In this document: piece by piece, positions 32,081 through 41,472 of the stretch
Layout: every line of letters begins with the position of its first letter
Numbering within the stretch: the first letter of the stretch is position 1
From: a virus
IMG/VR virus record: IMGVR_UViG_3300032296_003307
Coordinates: 1 to 64,000 of that record
DNA: 64,000 bases
Strand: one strand, 5' to 3'
The notes under the pieces: model-generated
Seen by the model: the letters and a program-made list of their open reading frames with translations, nothing else
Database searches by the model: none
Told to the model about the DNA's origin: nothing
Program-made: the position numbers and the translations under genes

Positions 32081-33172
32081 ATGGCAAACAGAGACTTACT
32101 TAAAGAAGCCATTGCCGATGCTAAAGCTGTTAAGGAAACAGCCATCGCCAATGCAAAGGCCGCTCTTGAAGAAGCTTTCGCTCCACGCATGAAAGAAATG
32201 CTATCTGCAAAGTTAGCAGAAATGGATGCAATGGATGAAGCTGAAGAGATGGACGAAATGAAAAAGAAGGAAGTTGAGGAAACTTACAGCATGGACGAAG
32301 CTGATTACATGGACGAAGCTGATACAATGGATGAAGCTGAAGAAATGAAAGAAGCTGAAAAAATGGATGAAGTTGATCTTGACGAACTTTTAAGAGAGCT
32401 TGAATCTATGGAAGAAGAAACCATGGAAGAAGCTAAAAAAGAAGACAAGAAGAAAAAATCATTAGAAGAAGAAGTTGAAGAAGCTTTAGGAACAATTAAT
32501 GACCCTGACACCCCTACAGCCCACGGTAACGTAGCTGAAGAAGAGGATGTAACTGTTTCCGATGATGAAGAAATCGATCTTGAAAACATGTCAGAAGATG
32601 ATCTTAAATCTTTCATCGAAGACGTAATCGCCGACATGGTATCCGCTGGTGAATTAGAAGCCGGTGAAGGTGCTGAAGAAAAAGGCGAAGAAAAAGGTGA
32701 AGAAGAAATTAAAGTTAGTGATGAAGAAGATGTTAATCTTGATGAATTAATGTATGAAATCAAGAAAGACAAAGCAAACAAGGAAAAAGAAACAAAGAAG
32801 AAAATGGAAGAAATGAAGAAAGAGTTAGACGAGGCTTATTCTGCATTAGCAACCATCAAATCTGAATTGAATGAAGTTAACTTGTTTAACGCTAAACTTC
32901 TTTATACCAACAAAATCTTCAGAACCAAAAACTTGACTGAAAGTCAAAAAGTAAAAGTATTGGCTAGCTTTGATAAAGCCACTAGTGTTAAAGAAGCAAA
33001 ACTTGTTTATGAAACCCTTTCAGAAGGATTTAATGAAAAGAAAGCTCCTGTCAATGAATCATTGTTAAGAGGATCTGCTTCTAAACCTGCTGGTGTCGTT
33101 AAAGAAAGAAAACCAATCATGGAAGTAAACGACCAATTTGCCCGTTGGCAGAAATTGGCTGGAATTAAGTAA
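32081..33172 (+). CDS. Prohead core scaffold (T4 gp22-like)
   Basis: A 363-residue, extremely acidic helical protein with many Met-Asp-Glu-Ala repeats (residues 68-115), several coiled coils and a C-terminus VNDQFARWQKLAGIK that is typical of T4-like scaffolds. It contains potential protease sites, for example PVNESLLRG near residue 328 and LSEGFNE. Such proteins fill the prohead and are degraded by the protease. Position directly before the capsid gene fits. Confidence 0.88.
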   Translation: MANRDLLKEAIADAKAVKETAIANAKAALEEAFAPRMKEMLSAKLAEMDAMDEAEEMDEMKKKEVEETYSMDEADYMDEADTMDEAEEMKEAEKMDEVDLDELLRELESMEEETMEEAKKEDKKKKSLEEEVEEALGTINDPDTPTAHGNVAEEEDVTVSDDEEIDLENMSEDDLKSFIEDVIADMVSAGELEAGEGAEEKGEEKGEEEIKVSDEEDVNLDELMYEIKKDKANKEKETKKKMEEMKKELDEAYSALATIKSELNEVNLFNAKLLYTNKIFRTKNLTESQKVKVLASFDKATSVKEAKLVYETLSEGFNEKKAPVNESLLRGSASKPAGVVKERKPIMEVNDQFARWQKLAGIK

Positions 33173-33212
33173 AAACAAAACAAAAAACAAACAATTAAAA
33201 AAACTAAACAAA

Positions 33213-34976
33213 ATGTCACAAGTACAACAATTACTCGAAAGCGCAGCTGGCTCATGGAAGTCACTCCAGAGCGATGCTGCTAAATTGGCCGGTAAATGGT
33301 CAAGAACTGGATTGTTAGAAGGTTTAGATGAAGTTAACAAAAATAACATGTCTATCTTGTTAGAAAACCAAGCTAAACAGTTAGTAACTGAAACTAACAC
33401 TATCTCTTCTAACTCATTTTATCAATCAGGTGGTCAAGGTGAAAACTGGGCTGGTATTGCTTTGCCTTTAGTTCGTAAGGTATTCGGAACTATCGTAGCT
33501 AAAGAATTCGTTTCAGTTCAGCCTATGAACATGCCTTCAGGTCTCGTGTTCTTCTTAGATTTCCAATACGGAAATAACAAGACTCCTTACACTGCAGGTT
33601 CTTCAATCTATGGTAACAGAAACACTGCTTCTCAGTTCCCATTCTCTACTCCTGCTGCCGAAGGTGGTCTTTATGGTGGTCCTGAAGGTCGTTTCACCTA
33701 CTCTACTAACCAATTCTCTGCTTCATTCACAGCAACTGGTTCAGTAGGTGGTGGTACTTTACCTACAGTTACTGCTGGTAACGCTACTGTAGTTACAGCT
33801 TCTTGGGCTGAATTAAATTTTGATTCTGATTACTCATCTTCAGTTATTGCTAACCAAATCTACAAAATAACTATCACTGCTTCAAACGCTACTTTACCTA
33901 GCTTTGATCAAGATGCAGTTCGTGGTTTCGTAGGTTCAGGTAGCACAGCTGGTTTCGGTACTGCTTTTGCTCCTGCTAACTTATTACCTCAGTTCACTAC
34001 CTACAACTACAGCGCTAACAGCATTAGCTTGTTCTATACTGCTTCTGCTACCGCTACTTGTTCTGGTTCTTTCACAGTATTCTATGAAAAATCAACTTCA
34101 AGAGATGGTCTTAATGTAACCTCAGGTGACAACGTAACCTCAGGTAATTACTCAGGTCGTGGTGATTTCGAAGCTGATGGCGCTTTCTCAATCCCTAACG
34201 CTGCTTCTGCTACTCAAATCGTTATCCCTGAAATCAACGTTAGAATGCAGTCACAGCCTATCACAGCTAAAACCAAGAAATTGAAAGCTGTATGGACTCC
34301 TGAATTTGCTCAAGACTTAGCTGCTTACCAAAACATCGATGCTGAAGCTGAATTAACCAACATCATGAGCGAGTACATTTCTATGGAAATTGACCTCGAA
34401 ATTCTTGACATGTTGATTGAAGATGCTGCCGCTGGTACTGAATACTGGTCAGCTGTTAACAACCAGATCTACAACGGAACTACTTTAGTAACTAATGCTT
34501 CTGGTTTCTACAACACTCAAGGTCAGTGGTTCCAAACTTTAGGAACTAAGATCCAGAAGTTAAGCAACAAAATCCACCAGTTAACTCTTCGTGGAGGCGC
34601 TAACTTCTTAGTAACTTCTCCAACTATCGCTACTATTCTTGAATCTATCCCTGGATTCGCTTCTACTAACAACGGTGAAGCTGATCAAATGGAATATGCT
34701 TTCGGAGTACAGAAAGTTGGTTCAGTTAACGGTCGTTACAAGGTTTATAAAAACCCATACATGACTGAAAACTTGATCTTGTTAGGTTACAGAGGTAGCC
34801 AGTTCCTTGAAACAGGTGCTGTGTTTGCTCCTTACATTCCTTTGATCATGACTCCTCTAGTGTACGATCCTGATACCTTCACTCCACGTAAAGGTCTCTT
34901 GACTCGCTACGCTAAGAAGATGTTACGTCCTGAATTCTACGCTAAGATCTATGTTAGTGGATTAAACACTATCTAA
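33213..34976 (+). CDS. Major capsid protein (T4 gp23-like)
   Basis: About 587 residues from the ATG at 33213, which has a Bacteroidota-like AACAAA leader; a longer frame from 33138 overlaps the scaffold and is rejected. The N-terminal arm (1-60) is helical and ends KQLVTE, followed by SNSFYQSGGQGEN, so cleavage after Glu60 is predicted, close to T4 Glu65. SGLVFFLDFQYGN, LKAVWTPEFAQDLAAYQNID and MTPLVYDPDTFTPRKGLLTRY are typical gp23 segments. Codons are richer in C than in neighbours, as expected for a highly expressed gene. Confidence 0.93.
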   Translation: MSQVQQLLESAAGSWKSLQSDAAKLAGKWSRTGLLEGLDEVNKNNMSILLENQAKQLVTETNTISSNSFYQSGGQGENWAGIALPLVRKVFGTIVAKEFVSVQPMNMPSGLVFFLDFQYGNNKTPYTAGSSIYGNRNTASQFPFSTPAAEGGLYGGPEGRFTYSTNQFSASFTATGSVGGGTLPTVTAGNATVVTASWAELNFDSDYSSSVIANQIYKITITASNATLPSFDQDAVRGFVGSGSTAGFGTAFAPANLLPQFTTYNYSANSISLFYTASATATCSGSFTVFYEKSTSRDGLNVTSGDNVTSGNYSGRGDFEADGAFSIPNAASATQIVIPEINVRMQSQPITAKTKKLKAVWTPEFAQDLAAYQNIDAEAELTNIMSEYISMEIDLEILDMLIEDAAAGTEYWSAVNNQIYNGTTLVTNASGFYNTQGQWFQTLGTKIQKLSNKIHQLTLRGGANFLVTSPTIATILESIPGFASTNNGEADQMEYAFGVQKVGSVNGRYKVYKNPYMTENLILLGYRGSQFLETGAVFAPYIPLIMTPLVYDPDTFTPRKGLLTRYAKKMLRPEFYAKIYVSGLNTI

Positions 34977-35005
34977 TCTTAGAGAAAGGATAAACAACTC
35001 ACAAA

Positions 35006-35040
35006 AGGGCCTAGATTTTTCTAGGCCCTCTTTGTTTTTA
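35006..35040 (+). terminator. Strong intrinsic terminator after major capsid gene
   Basis: Nine-bp stem AGGGCCTAG / CTAGGCCCT (35006-35014, 35021-35029), 6-nt loop, then CTTTGTTTTTA. Confidence 0.88.
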
Positions 35041-35053
35041 GGTATTCCTACTA

Positions 35054-35061
35054 TATTTATA
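35054..35061 (+). promoter_or_regulatory. TATTTATA box
   Basis: Located 27 nt before the ATG at 35089, after the capsid terminator. Confidence 0.5.
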
Positions 35062-35088
35062 GGAAACACAGTTATAAAAATAAATTTT

Positions 35089-36003
35089 ATGAAACAAACA
35101 CCAAGTCAGTTACCTATTCAAAGTTATGTAATGAACTTTCCTTTCACCTTATCAACCTCAGATCCAAACAATATTTGGATGCAGGAATTAACAGATGAGG
35201 AATTATCAATTAATAAACCTAAAGCCTATAAACAATTTATGGACCTGTACAATTTTATGGCAGGAGGTTCTTTAGTTTATTTATTGCCTTCAGAAGGTAA
35301 TTTTCAAGACCAGGTTTATGTAGCTAATTTAGGTATTCAATTACCCCATATTAAAAACGAAAACCACATTATTTTATCAAACTTTTCTTCTGACCCTCGT
35401 AAAGGTGAAGAATTGGTTGGTGAAAAATTCTTTCAACAAATGGGTTACAAAACAGCAATTTGTCCTTACAAATGGGAAGGTGAAGCCGATTTAAAATATC
35501 TTTATGGCAACAAATACATTGGTGGTTATGGTATCCGTTCTAACATCAAATCTTATGAATGGATGGAAGAACAATACAATATGGACATCATTAAGGTGGC
35601 TATGGTTGATGAATATCTTTACCATTTAGACTGTTCTATATTTGCTCTAAACGCAGACCAAACATTGGTATGTACAGAATTATTTGACCCTGAAGAACTC
35701 GCGTTAATAGAAAAAGAAACAGAAATTATTGATATTGATGTTGATGATGCTTTGTGTGGATTAACCAATTCAGTCAAATATGGAAACATGATTTTATGTG
35801 CCTCCAACATTTCAGAATTGAAAAAATCACATGAATATTATGAAGGTGAAAAACACAAATTAGAAACATTAGAAAAGATTTGTGGTGATGCTGGTATGGA
35901 ACCTGTTATCTTCAACCTATCAGAATATATGAAATCAGGTGCTATGTTGTCTTGTATGGTAATGCATTTGAATAGAGTAGACCATAACAAAGTATTACTA
36001 TAA
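35089..36003 (+). CDS. Amidinotransferase/dimethylargininase-like protein
   Basis: About 304 residues from ATG 35089; an upstream start at 35032 lies inside the terminator. It has the arginine-modifying alpha/beta propeller layout: YVANLGIQLP near 77-86, KWEGEADLKYL (acidic residue 130-134), GGYGIRS, EYLYHLDC (His179) and GAMLSCMVMHLN (Cys289). These supply the Cys-His-acid triad of amidinotransferases, DDAH and arginine deiminases. The substrate (arginine, ornithine, methylarginine or protein) cannot be told. It overlaps the next gene by one base. Confidence 0.7.
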   Translation: MKQTPSQLPIQSYVMNFPFTLSTSDPNNIWMQELTDEELSINKPKAYKQFMDLYNFMAGGSLVYLLPSEGNFQDQVYVANLGIQLPHIKNENHIILSNFSSDPRKGEELVGEKFFQQMGYKTAICPYKWEGEADLKYLYGNKYIGGYGIRSNIKSYEWMEEQYNMDIIKVAMVDEYLYHLDCSIFALNADQTLVCTELFDPEELALIEKETEIIDIDVDDALCGLTNSVKYGNMILCASNISELKKSHEYYEGEKHKLETLEKICGDAGMEPVIFNLSEYMKSGAMLSCMVMHLNRVDHNKVLL

Positions 36004-36743
36004 TGGCACAGACTTTACAAGAATGGTTAAGCACTGAAGTTAAACAACTTCAAAAGATGCCGGTAGGTGATCTATCTAATACTTTCTTTTTTAGAGATCC
36101 TATCCGCCCAAATTTTATAGACCATGAGCACTTTTATAGTCCTGCTGATGGTACTATATTATATCAGAAATTTATCAAAGATCCTACTGAACCAGTAGTT
36201 GAAATTAAGGGAATAAATTATACATTACAAGATGTCGTAGGCGATGATGAATACAATACCCCCTCATTAGTCATCGGTATATTCATGTCGTTCTACGATG
36301 TTCATATAAATCGTATACCTTATGGAGGTATTTTAAAATATAAACCACTAGACGCGATACAATCAACTAACAAACCTATGTTGGCTGTAGAAAAGGATAT
36401 CTTAAATAAAAAGATTAATCCTGCCAATATGGAGTACTTAAAATACAATGAAAGAATGTGGAACCAAATCTATGTTCCTTCATTGGATTACAAATATTAT
36501 TTAATCCAAATTGCAGATGAGGATGTAAACGTGATTGCTCCTTTTACTATGGATCAAAATGATATTTTTGCACAAAATGAAAGATTTTCTTTAATTAGAT
36601 GGGGTTCACAAGTTGATCTTGTATTACCTTTAGATAATAGATTTGACTTCGAGTTATGTTTAGAGGATGCTATGCATGTGAATGCTGGCCTAGACAAGTT
36701 AGTAAAAATCAATTTTAAAGATTATGACAACCATAAGTCATGA
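36003..36743 (+). CDS. Phosphatidylserine decarboxylase-like protein
   Basis: A 246-residue protein. It has HFYSPADGTIL (Asp49), GIFMSFYDVHINRIPYGG (His101) and ERFSLIRWGSQVDLVLP, where Gly201-Ser202 is the position of the self-cleavage that makes the pyruvoyl cofactor in Psd enzymes. These three motifs in this order are diagnostic for the family. No hydrophobic membrane anchor is seen. The reaction would convert phosphatidylserine to phosphatidylethanolamine, or decarboxylate a related substrate. It overlaps PhoH by 20 nt. Confidence 0.72.
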   Translation: MAQTLQEWLSTEVKQLQKMPVGDLSNTFFFRDPIRPNFIDHEHFYSPADGTILYQKFIKDPTEPVVEIKGINYTLQDVVGDDEYNTPSLVIGIFMSFYDVHINRIPYGGILKYKPLDAIQSTNKPMLAVEKDILNKKINPANMEYLKYNERMWNQIYVPSLDYKYYLIQIADEDVNVIAPFTMDQNDIFAQNERFSLIRWGSQVDLVLPLDNRFDFELCLEDAMHVNAGLDKLVKINFKDYDNHKS

Positions 36744-37449
36744 AGATGAAATCTTCAAAGAAAAAAGAAAACCAAAAAATCCTATTAAGTTTAAAATCCA
36801 ATTAAACGAGGAACAAAAAGAAGCCAAAGCTAAAATCCTAGAAAACACTATAACATTGTTAGCTGGAGCAGCAGGTTCAGGAAAAACAATGTTAGCTTGT
36901 CAAATTGCTTTAGAAAAACTCTTTATGAGAGATGTTGATAAAGTAATTATTACTCGACCAACAGTATCAAAAGAAGATATTGGATTTCTACCAGGTGATT
37001 TAAGAGAAAAAATGGATCCTTGGGTACAACCTATTTATCAAAACATGTTTTTACTTTATGATAAAGATAAAATAGAAAAGTGTATAAATGAGGGTCAAAT
37101 TGAAATTGTACCTGTTTCATTTATGAGAGGTAGAACATTTGTAAATTCTGTAGTAATTGTGGATGAGGCACAAAACGTTACACATGAACAAATGGAAATG
37201 ATTGTTACTCGTATTGGTAAAGGATCTAAAATGGTTATTTGTGGTGATGATGCTCAAGTAGATTTAAAACAAAAGAGAGATTCAGGATTTAAATTTTTAT
37301 ATGCGGCAGCCAAAAAAATTAAAAACTTGTGTGCTATATCTTTAAAACAAAACCACCGAGATCCTATTGTAGAAGACTTGATTAATTTGTACAATGATGC
37401 CTACGAACAAGGCTTTAGTTTAAACACAAACGGAACTTCTAAAAAATAG
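36724..37449 (+). CDS. phoH: PhoH-like ATPase
   Basis: A 241-residue protein. Walker A is LAGAAGSGKTMLA (about residues 45-57), followed by ITRPTVSKEDIGFLPGD, Walker B VIVDEAQN and ICGDDAQVD, all canonical PhoH features. PhoH is common in marine phages; its function is unresolved, with RNA-related and phosphate-stress roles proposed. It shares its start region with the upstream enzyme. Confidence 0.88.
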   Translation: MTTISHEDEIFKEKRKPKNPIKFKIQLNEEQKEAKAKILENTITLLAGAAGSGKTMLACQIALEKLFMRDVDKVIITRPTVSKEDIGFLPGDLREKMDPWVQPIYQNMFLLYDKDKIEKCINEGQIEIVPVSFMRGRTFVNSVVIVDEAQNVTHEQMEMIVTRIGKGSKMVICGDDAQVDLKQKRDSGFKFLYAAAKKIKNLCAISLKQNHRDPIVEDLINLYNDAYEQGFSLNTNGTSKK

Positions 37450-37470
37450 GACGAAGCCATAGCTTTTTAA

Positions 37471-37478
37471 TATTTATA
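37471..37478 (+). promoter_or_regulatory. TATTTATA box
   Basis: Located 10 nt before the ATG at 37489; opens the neck gene cluster. Confidence 0.5.
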
Positions 37479-37488
37479 CCCAAAAAGC

Positions 37489-37911
37489 ATGGCAACTTTT
37501 ACTTCACAAATAATTGAATCCTTAACTTTAAATGGAGACAAAATAAATGCCTCTGTTGTTAATATAATTAATAATATAAATTATGTTGACAATAGAGTTT
37601 TAAACGCTCCTTCAGGATCAGTAACAACATTATTTTCATTTGATTCTTTACCTGGTGCTGGTACTTTTGTAACAAGCAGTGTTCAATACATTAGAGTAAC
37701 AAATAATTCAACTGCTGTTCCTGTTAAATTGATTGTTTCCTCTTCAGTAGAGGCAATGAGTTATTTAATTGCTACTGGTAGTTCTTATATGTTATCTACT
37801 ACTAAAGTAACAGGAAGTACTTCAGGATTTAATTTTAATGACATCAAATCAGTTAAAGTAGAACCATCAGGAAGTTCTGCTTCAATTGAATATTACATAG
37901 CAACAAATTAA
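37489..37911 (+). CDS. Small structural protein
   Basis: A 140-residue Ser/Thr/Val-rich beta-type protein with an N-terminal helix (TSQIIESLTLNGDKINASVV). No Cys. Lies at the start of the neck gene cluster, so a virion role is inferred; family unknown. Confidence 0.5.
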   Translation: MATFTSQIIESLTLNGDKINASVVNIINNINYVDNRVLNAPSGSVTTLFSFDSLPGAGTFVTSSVQYIRVTNNSTAVPVKLIVSSSVEAMSYLIATGSSYMLSTTKVTGSTSGFNFNDIKSVKVEPSGSSASIEYYIATN

Positions 37912-37917
37912 TAAATT

Positions 37918-39150
37918 ATGGCATCAACAGTAATTCCAATTTGGCCTGGCTCCTCATCATTTGCTCAAGTATATAATAATTATTACTTGACAGGGAGTTG
38001 GCCTCCTCCTACTCCATTTGGGTTTTATGATAATGACCCCCAATTCCAATCTGATGCTAATAAAGTAGCTAACTTTTGTGCTTTACGTTTAGGTTATCCT
38101 ATTGAAAACGTAGAATTACAAGATATTAACTTTTGGGCTGGATTTGAAGAAGCAGTAACAGTTTATGGAAATGAGGTTTATGCCTATCAATTAAGAGATA
38201 ATTACTTATCTTTAGAAGGTGCTTCATCTTTTATTGATGTAAATGATTCAATATTTACTCCCTCAATGGATGGTATTGTCAGATTATCTCAACAATATGG
38301 AGAGGAAGCAGGAGCAGGGGGTAATGTAACTTGGTATAAAGGAAGACTTGATTTAACACCAGGTCAACAAAGATATGATTTGTCTGCTTGGGCTTTAGAA
38401 CAAGGTATTTCCGGTGGAATTGAAATTAAAAATGTTTGGTATCAACCACCACCTGCAATCAATCAATTATATTCTCCATTTTTAGGAACTGGTCCTGGTG
38501 GTTTAGGAGGTGTTCCTGCCGCTGGTATATATGGTTTAGGATATGGTTATACAAACTATCTTATGATGCCTACCAGCTTTACTATGCAAAACATTCAAGC
38601 AATTGAAATGCAAAACACAGTAACTCTTTCAAATTATACCTTCAATGTTATAAACAATGTTTTAACAGTATTTCCTATTCCAGGTACTGGATTAGCAGGA
38701 GGAGAATTTGATGGGGGTGATGCTTTATATTACGGCGAGTATCTAATTTTTGATTTCATAAAAATACAAGATAGAATTGATGCATCTTTTTCAGATGGAA
38801 CAAATAAAATAACAAATACTTTTGATGTTCCTTATATAAATCCAATTTATTCTAAAATAAATTCTGTAGGTAGAAGCTGGATTTTTGAATATGCTTTAGC
38901 AAAAGCAAAAGAGGTACTAGGTTTAGTAAGAAATAAATACTCACAAATCCCAGTACCAGGAGCCGAAGTTACCTTAAATGGTGATAGTTTAATCACTCAA
39001 GCTACTGCTGAAAAAGAAGCATTAATTGTAAGATTAAGAGAATATTTAGATTCAACATCACGTCAAGCATTGCTTGAAAGAAGAGCCGCAGAAAGTACAG
39101 CTCGACAAACCGAACTTTTACAAGTACCAATGACAATTTTTATAGGATAA
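37918..39150 (+). CDS. Neck protein (T4 gp13-like)
   Basis: A 410-residue protein. The C-terminal helical domain (FEYALAKAKEVLGLVRNKYSQIP, then VTLNGDSLITQATAEKEALIVRL) matches gp13-family neck proteins of T4-like phages. The N-terminus WPGSSSF and CALRLGYPIENVELQDINFW are also typical. Gly/Pro loops in the middle (residues 190-205) enlarge it relative to T4 gp13 (about 309). gp13 completes the head for tail attachment. Confidence 0.75.
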   Translation: MASTVIPIWPGSSSFAQVYNNYYLTGSWPPPTPFGFYDNDPQFQSDANKVANFCALRLGYPIENVELQDINFWAGFEEAVTVYGNEVYAYQLRDNYLSLEGASSFIDVNDSIFTPSMDGIVRLSQQYGEEAGAGGNVTWYKGRLDLTPGQQRYDLSAWALEQGISGGIEIKNVWYQPPPAINQLYSPFLGTGPGGLGGVPAAGIYGLGYGYTNYLMMPTSFTMQNIQAIEMQNTVTLSNYTFNVINNVLTVFPIPGTGLAGGEFDGGDALYYGEYLIFDFIKIQDRIDASFSDGTNKITNTFDVPYINPIYSKINSVGRSWIFEYALAKAKEVLGLVRNKYSQIPVPGAEVTLNGDSLITQATAEKEALIVRLREYLDSTSRQALLERRAAESTARQTELLQVPMTIFIG

Positions 39151-39151
39151 T

Positions 39152-39673
39152 ATGGCACTATACGGACAAATGAGAGATATTAGTATGTTTCGATTCATTA
39201 ATCGTGAATTGATACAGAAAATTATTTCTCAACAAGTAGCCTTTTACAAATATAATACCACATCCACCAAAGTAAACATGTATGGAGAAGCATCCGAAGG
39301 TAGAAACTTTGCTGATCCTGTTTTACTATTTGGATTAATTGAAACAAGTCAATTTGAATATCCTGTAAGTGATTTTGGTCCTGATTTTAGATGGCAAGTA
39401 ACTTACAAATTTTTAAAAGATGATTTAGTTGATGCTAATGTTTATCCTGATGTAGGAGATGTAATTTATTTCCAAAATGGTTATTGGGAAATAGATAATG
39501 TAAGTACTGCTCAATTCTTTATGGGTAAAGATCCTGAATATCCTTATTTGGATGCTGCTGGAAACAATCCTTATGAAGAAGACTTAGGACAATTTGGTTA
39601 CAGTGTTTCAGTAATTTGTAATGCCCATTACGTCCCTTCAGACAGATTAAATATTCAATTATCAAGATTATAA
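39152..39673 (+). CDS. Neck protein (T4 gp14-like)
   Basis: A 173-residue protein beginning MALYGQMRDISMFRFINRELI, with FPGPDF-type and VGDVIYFQNGYWEIDNV segments. Order after a gp13-like protein and before a gp15-like one supports gp14. It is shorter than T4 gp14 (256). It ends one base into the next start (TAATG). Confidence 0.65.
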   Translation: MALYGQMRDISMFRFINRELIQKIISQQVAFYKYNTTSTKVNMYGEASEGRNFADPVLLFGLIETSQFEYPVSDFGPDFRWQVTYKFLKDDLVDANVYPDVGDVIYFQNGYWEIDNVSTAQFFMGKDPEYPYLDAAGNNPYEEDLGQFGYSVSVICNAHYVPSDRLNIQLSRL

Positions 39674-40665
39674 TGCCTAATAATAGAAAACCAATACCAA
39701 AAACCCAACAACAGCTGTCTAAAGAACAGCATACACCTTATTATCCACAGGCAGGTAATCCTAATGATTTTATAGAAACTCCTCAAACCAATAGAGCATT
39801 AAATACCTCTTTTAAAGGAGATACTACAAAACCATTTTCGATTGGTATTCAAGATATTGATGAATCGGTTTTTTATTATTTTCAAAATGTAATTAAACCA
39901 ACTGTAATACAAAATGGCTCTCGTTTGCCTGTTCCTGTAATCTATGGTTCTCCTGAAAAATGGAAATCATTTCAAAAGGATGGTTATTACAGAGACCAAA
40001 AAGGTAAAATCATGGCTCCTTTAATTATGTTTAAAAGAACAGACATAACCAAAAACAGAGCCATTGCAAATAAATTAGATGCAAATTACCCTAATCTATT
40101 CCAGGTTTTTACTAAAAATTATAGTCCTAAAAATGCTTATGATAATTTTAAGGTATTAAACAATAGAGTTCCTCAAAAAGAATATTATGCTGTTGTTATG
40201 CCTGATTATTTGACTGTAACTTATGAGGTAGCAGTATTTACTTATTACGTAGAACAGTTAAATAAAATAGTTGAAGCAATGGAATATGCTTCAGATGCTT
40301 ATTGGGGTGATCCTCAACGTTATCAATTTAAAGCAATGATTGATTCATTTGGATTCCAAACCGAATTAGCACAAGATGATGAGAGAATTGTAAGAAGTAC
40401 ATTCAGTGTTAAATTAAATGGTTACATTATTCCTGATACAATACAGAAAGATGTTACTGCTCTGAAGAAATTCTCTAATAAAACTAAAACAGTATTTAGT
40501 CTTGAGGCCTCTAGTATAGATAATATTACTTTAGATTCAAGATTCATAGATACTAACAATAGAAATAGTACCACTTTTATTGATCCTTCACCCCCAGTAA
40601 CACCCCCTCCAGCAACAACTGATTCGGCTTTTTCTTCTGCCTTTAGTAGTGCTTTTAATGTTTAA
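39673..40665 (+). CDS. Tail terminator/sheath stabiliser (T4 gp15-like)
   Basis: A 330-residue protein. The core PVIYGSPEKWKSFQKDGYYRDQKGK, then APLIMFKRTDI, then PDYLTVTYEVAVFTYYVEQLNKIVEAM matches phage tail terminator proteins of the gp15 type. The C-terminal 50 residues are Ser/Thr/Pro-rich and probably disordered. Neck gene order gp13-gp14-gp15 is as in T4. Confidence 0.72.
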   Translation: MPNNRKPIPKTQQQLSKEQHTPYYPQAGNPNDFIETPQTNRALNTSFKGDTTKPFSIGIQDIDESVFYYFQNVIKPTVIQNGSRLPVPVIYGSPEKWKSFQKDGYYRDQKGKIMAPLIMFKRTDITKNRAIANKLDANYPNLFQVFTKNYSPKNAYDNFKVLNNRVPQKEYYAVVMPDYLTVTYEVAVFTYYVEQLNKIVEAMEYASDAYWGDPQRYQFKAMIDSFGFQTELAQDDERIVRSTFSVKLNGYIIPDTIQKDVTALKKFSNKTKTVFSLEASSIDNITLDSRFIDTNNRNSTTFIDPSPPVTPPPATTDSAFSSAFSSAFNV

Positions 40666-40680
40666 AAATATTAGTTTTTA

Positions 40681-41016
40681 ATGGCTATATTAAATAATTC
40701 AAATGGTTTAACCTTTTTAAAAGTTTATAGTGGAAGTGTTCTACTAACCACTTACCTAAATGAATTAGTTATAACAGGTTCTGGAGCTGGAGTTTCAATA
40801 GGAAATTTTAACAACCTAACATTAGATATTTCAGGAGGAGGTGGAGGAGGATCAGTTAATACAGGTTCATTATTAACTACTGCCTCTTTTTCAAATCCTA
40901 ATCTAATATTCACTAAAGGAAACGGAAGTACTTTTCCAGTAAATTTATCTACTTTAACAGTTACAAGTGCTTCTTATGCTTTGACTGCTTCATACATTGA
41001 TGGAGGTACATTCTAA
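40681..41016 (+). CDS. Small fibre-type structural protein
   Basis: A 111-residue Ser/Thr/Gly-rich protein with a Gly-run near residue 60. Its end, SASYALTASYIDGGTF, is shared with the large fibre protein at 42034 (ALTASY...IDGGTF). The shared end suggests a common attachment or assembly element. Function unknown. Confidence 0.5.
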   Translation: MAILNNSNGLTFLKVYSGSVLLTTYLNELVITGSGAGVSIGNFNNLTLDISGGGGGGSVNTGSLLTTASFSNPNLIFTKGNGSTFPVNLSTLTVTSASYALTASYIDGGTF

Positions 41017-41040
41017 ACGGTTTATTACCTTATATAATAA

Positions 41041-41472
41041 ATGGGAGAAATTACCCCGGTAAATATCAACATAAACAATCCTCTTGGTGTTATAACGCAA
41101 GTAGAACTAGTTAACTGGAATGAAGCTGATGTTACCTGGGACCAATATTTTGGAGACAATGCTTATGCTTCTTATCTTTATGAGGCATTTGATTTAGAAA
41201 TTCCTCCTCCATTTGCGGTACTTTGGAATCATGCCGTAATACTTACTGTTGCTTTTCCTTCCGGTTACGATTATCAAGATCAACAAACAGGTCGTAAAAA
41301 GCGAAAGAAAAAGATAAAGATAATATTTATGATAGATGATTTGACTAAGGTCATTGAAAAGGATAAAAACCTTGAGGTTAAAGCCGAATTCAAAGACAAA
41401 GTTGAAAACATCCTAACAGAAAAAATAGGACAAAAAGTAGTATTAGAAAATGTTCAAATTATACACAGATAA
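41041..41472 (+). CDS. Tail-region protein of unknown function
   Basis: A 143-residue protein with a hydrophobic, Trp-rich N-terminal half (WNEADVTWDQYFGDNAYASYLYEAF) and a strongly basic stretch RKKRKKKIKI at residues 93-102, then a helical end. No family is recognised. It overlaps the next gene by 23 nt, which suggests coupled translation. Confidence 0.45.
   Translation: MGEITPVNININNPLGVITQVELVNWNEADVTWDQYFGDNAYASYLYEAFDLEIPPPFAVLWNHAVILTVAFPSGYDYQDQQTGRKKRKKKIKIIFMIDDLTKVIEKDKNLEVKAEFKDKVENILTEKIGQKVVLENVQIIHR

Noticed and set aside
32305-32781. 158-codon open frame on the - strand, Ser-rich
   Set aside because: It is the complement of the acidic, repeat-rich scaffold gene. All other convincing genes are on the + strand and the composition is an artefact of Glu/Asp codons.
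33138-33212. Upstream extension of the major capsid gene
   Set aside because: It would overlap the scaffold end and add a Lys-rich stretch before the MSQVQQLLES start; ATG 33213 has a good A-rich leader.
35032-35088. Upstream extension of the amidinotransferase-like gene
   Set aside because: Its start lies in the terminator tail and before the TATTTATA box; ATG 35089 is downstream of both.
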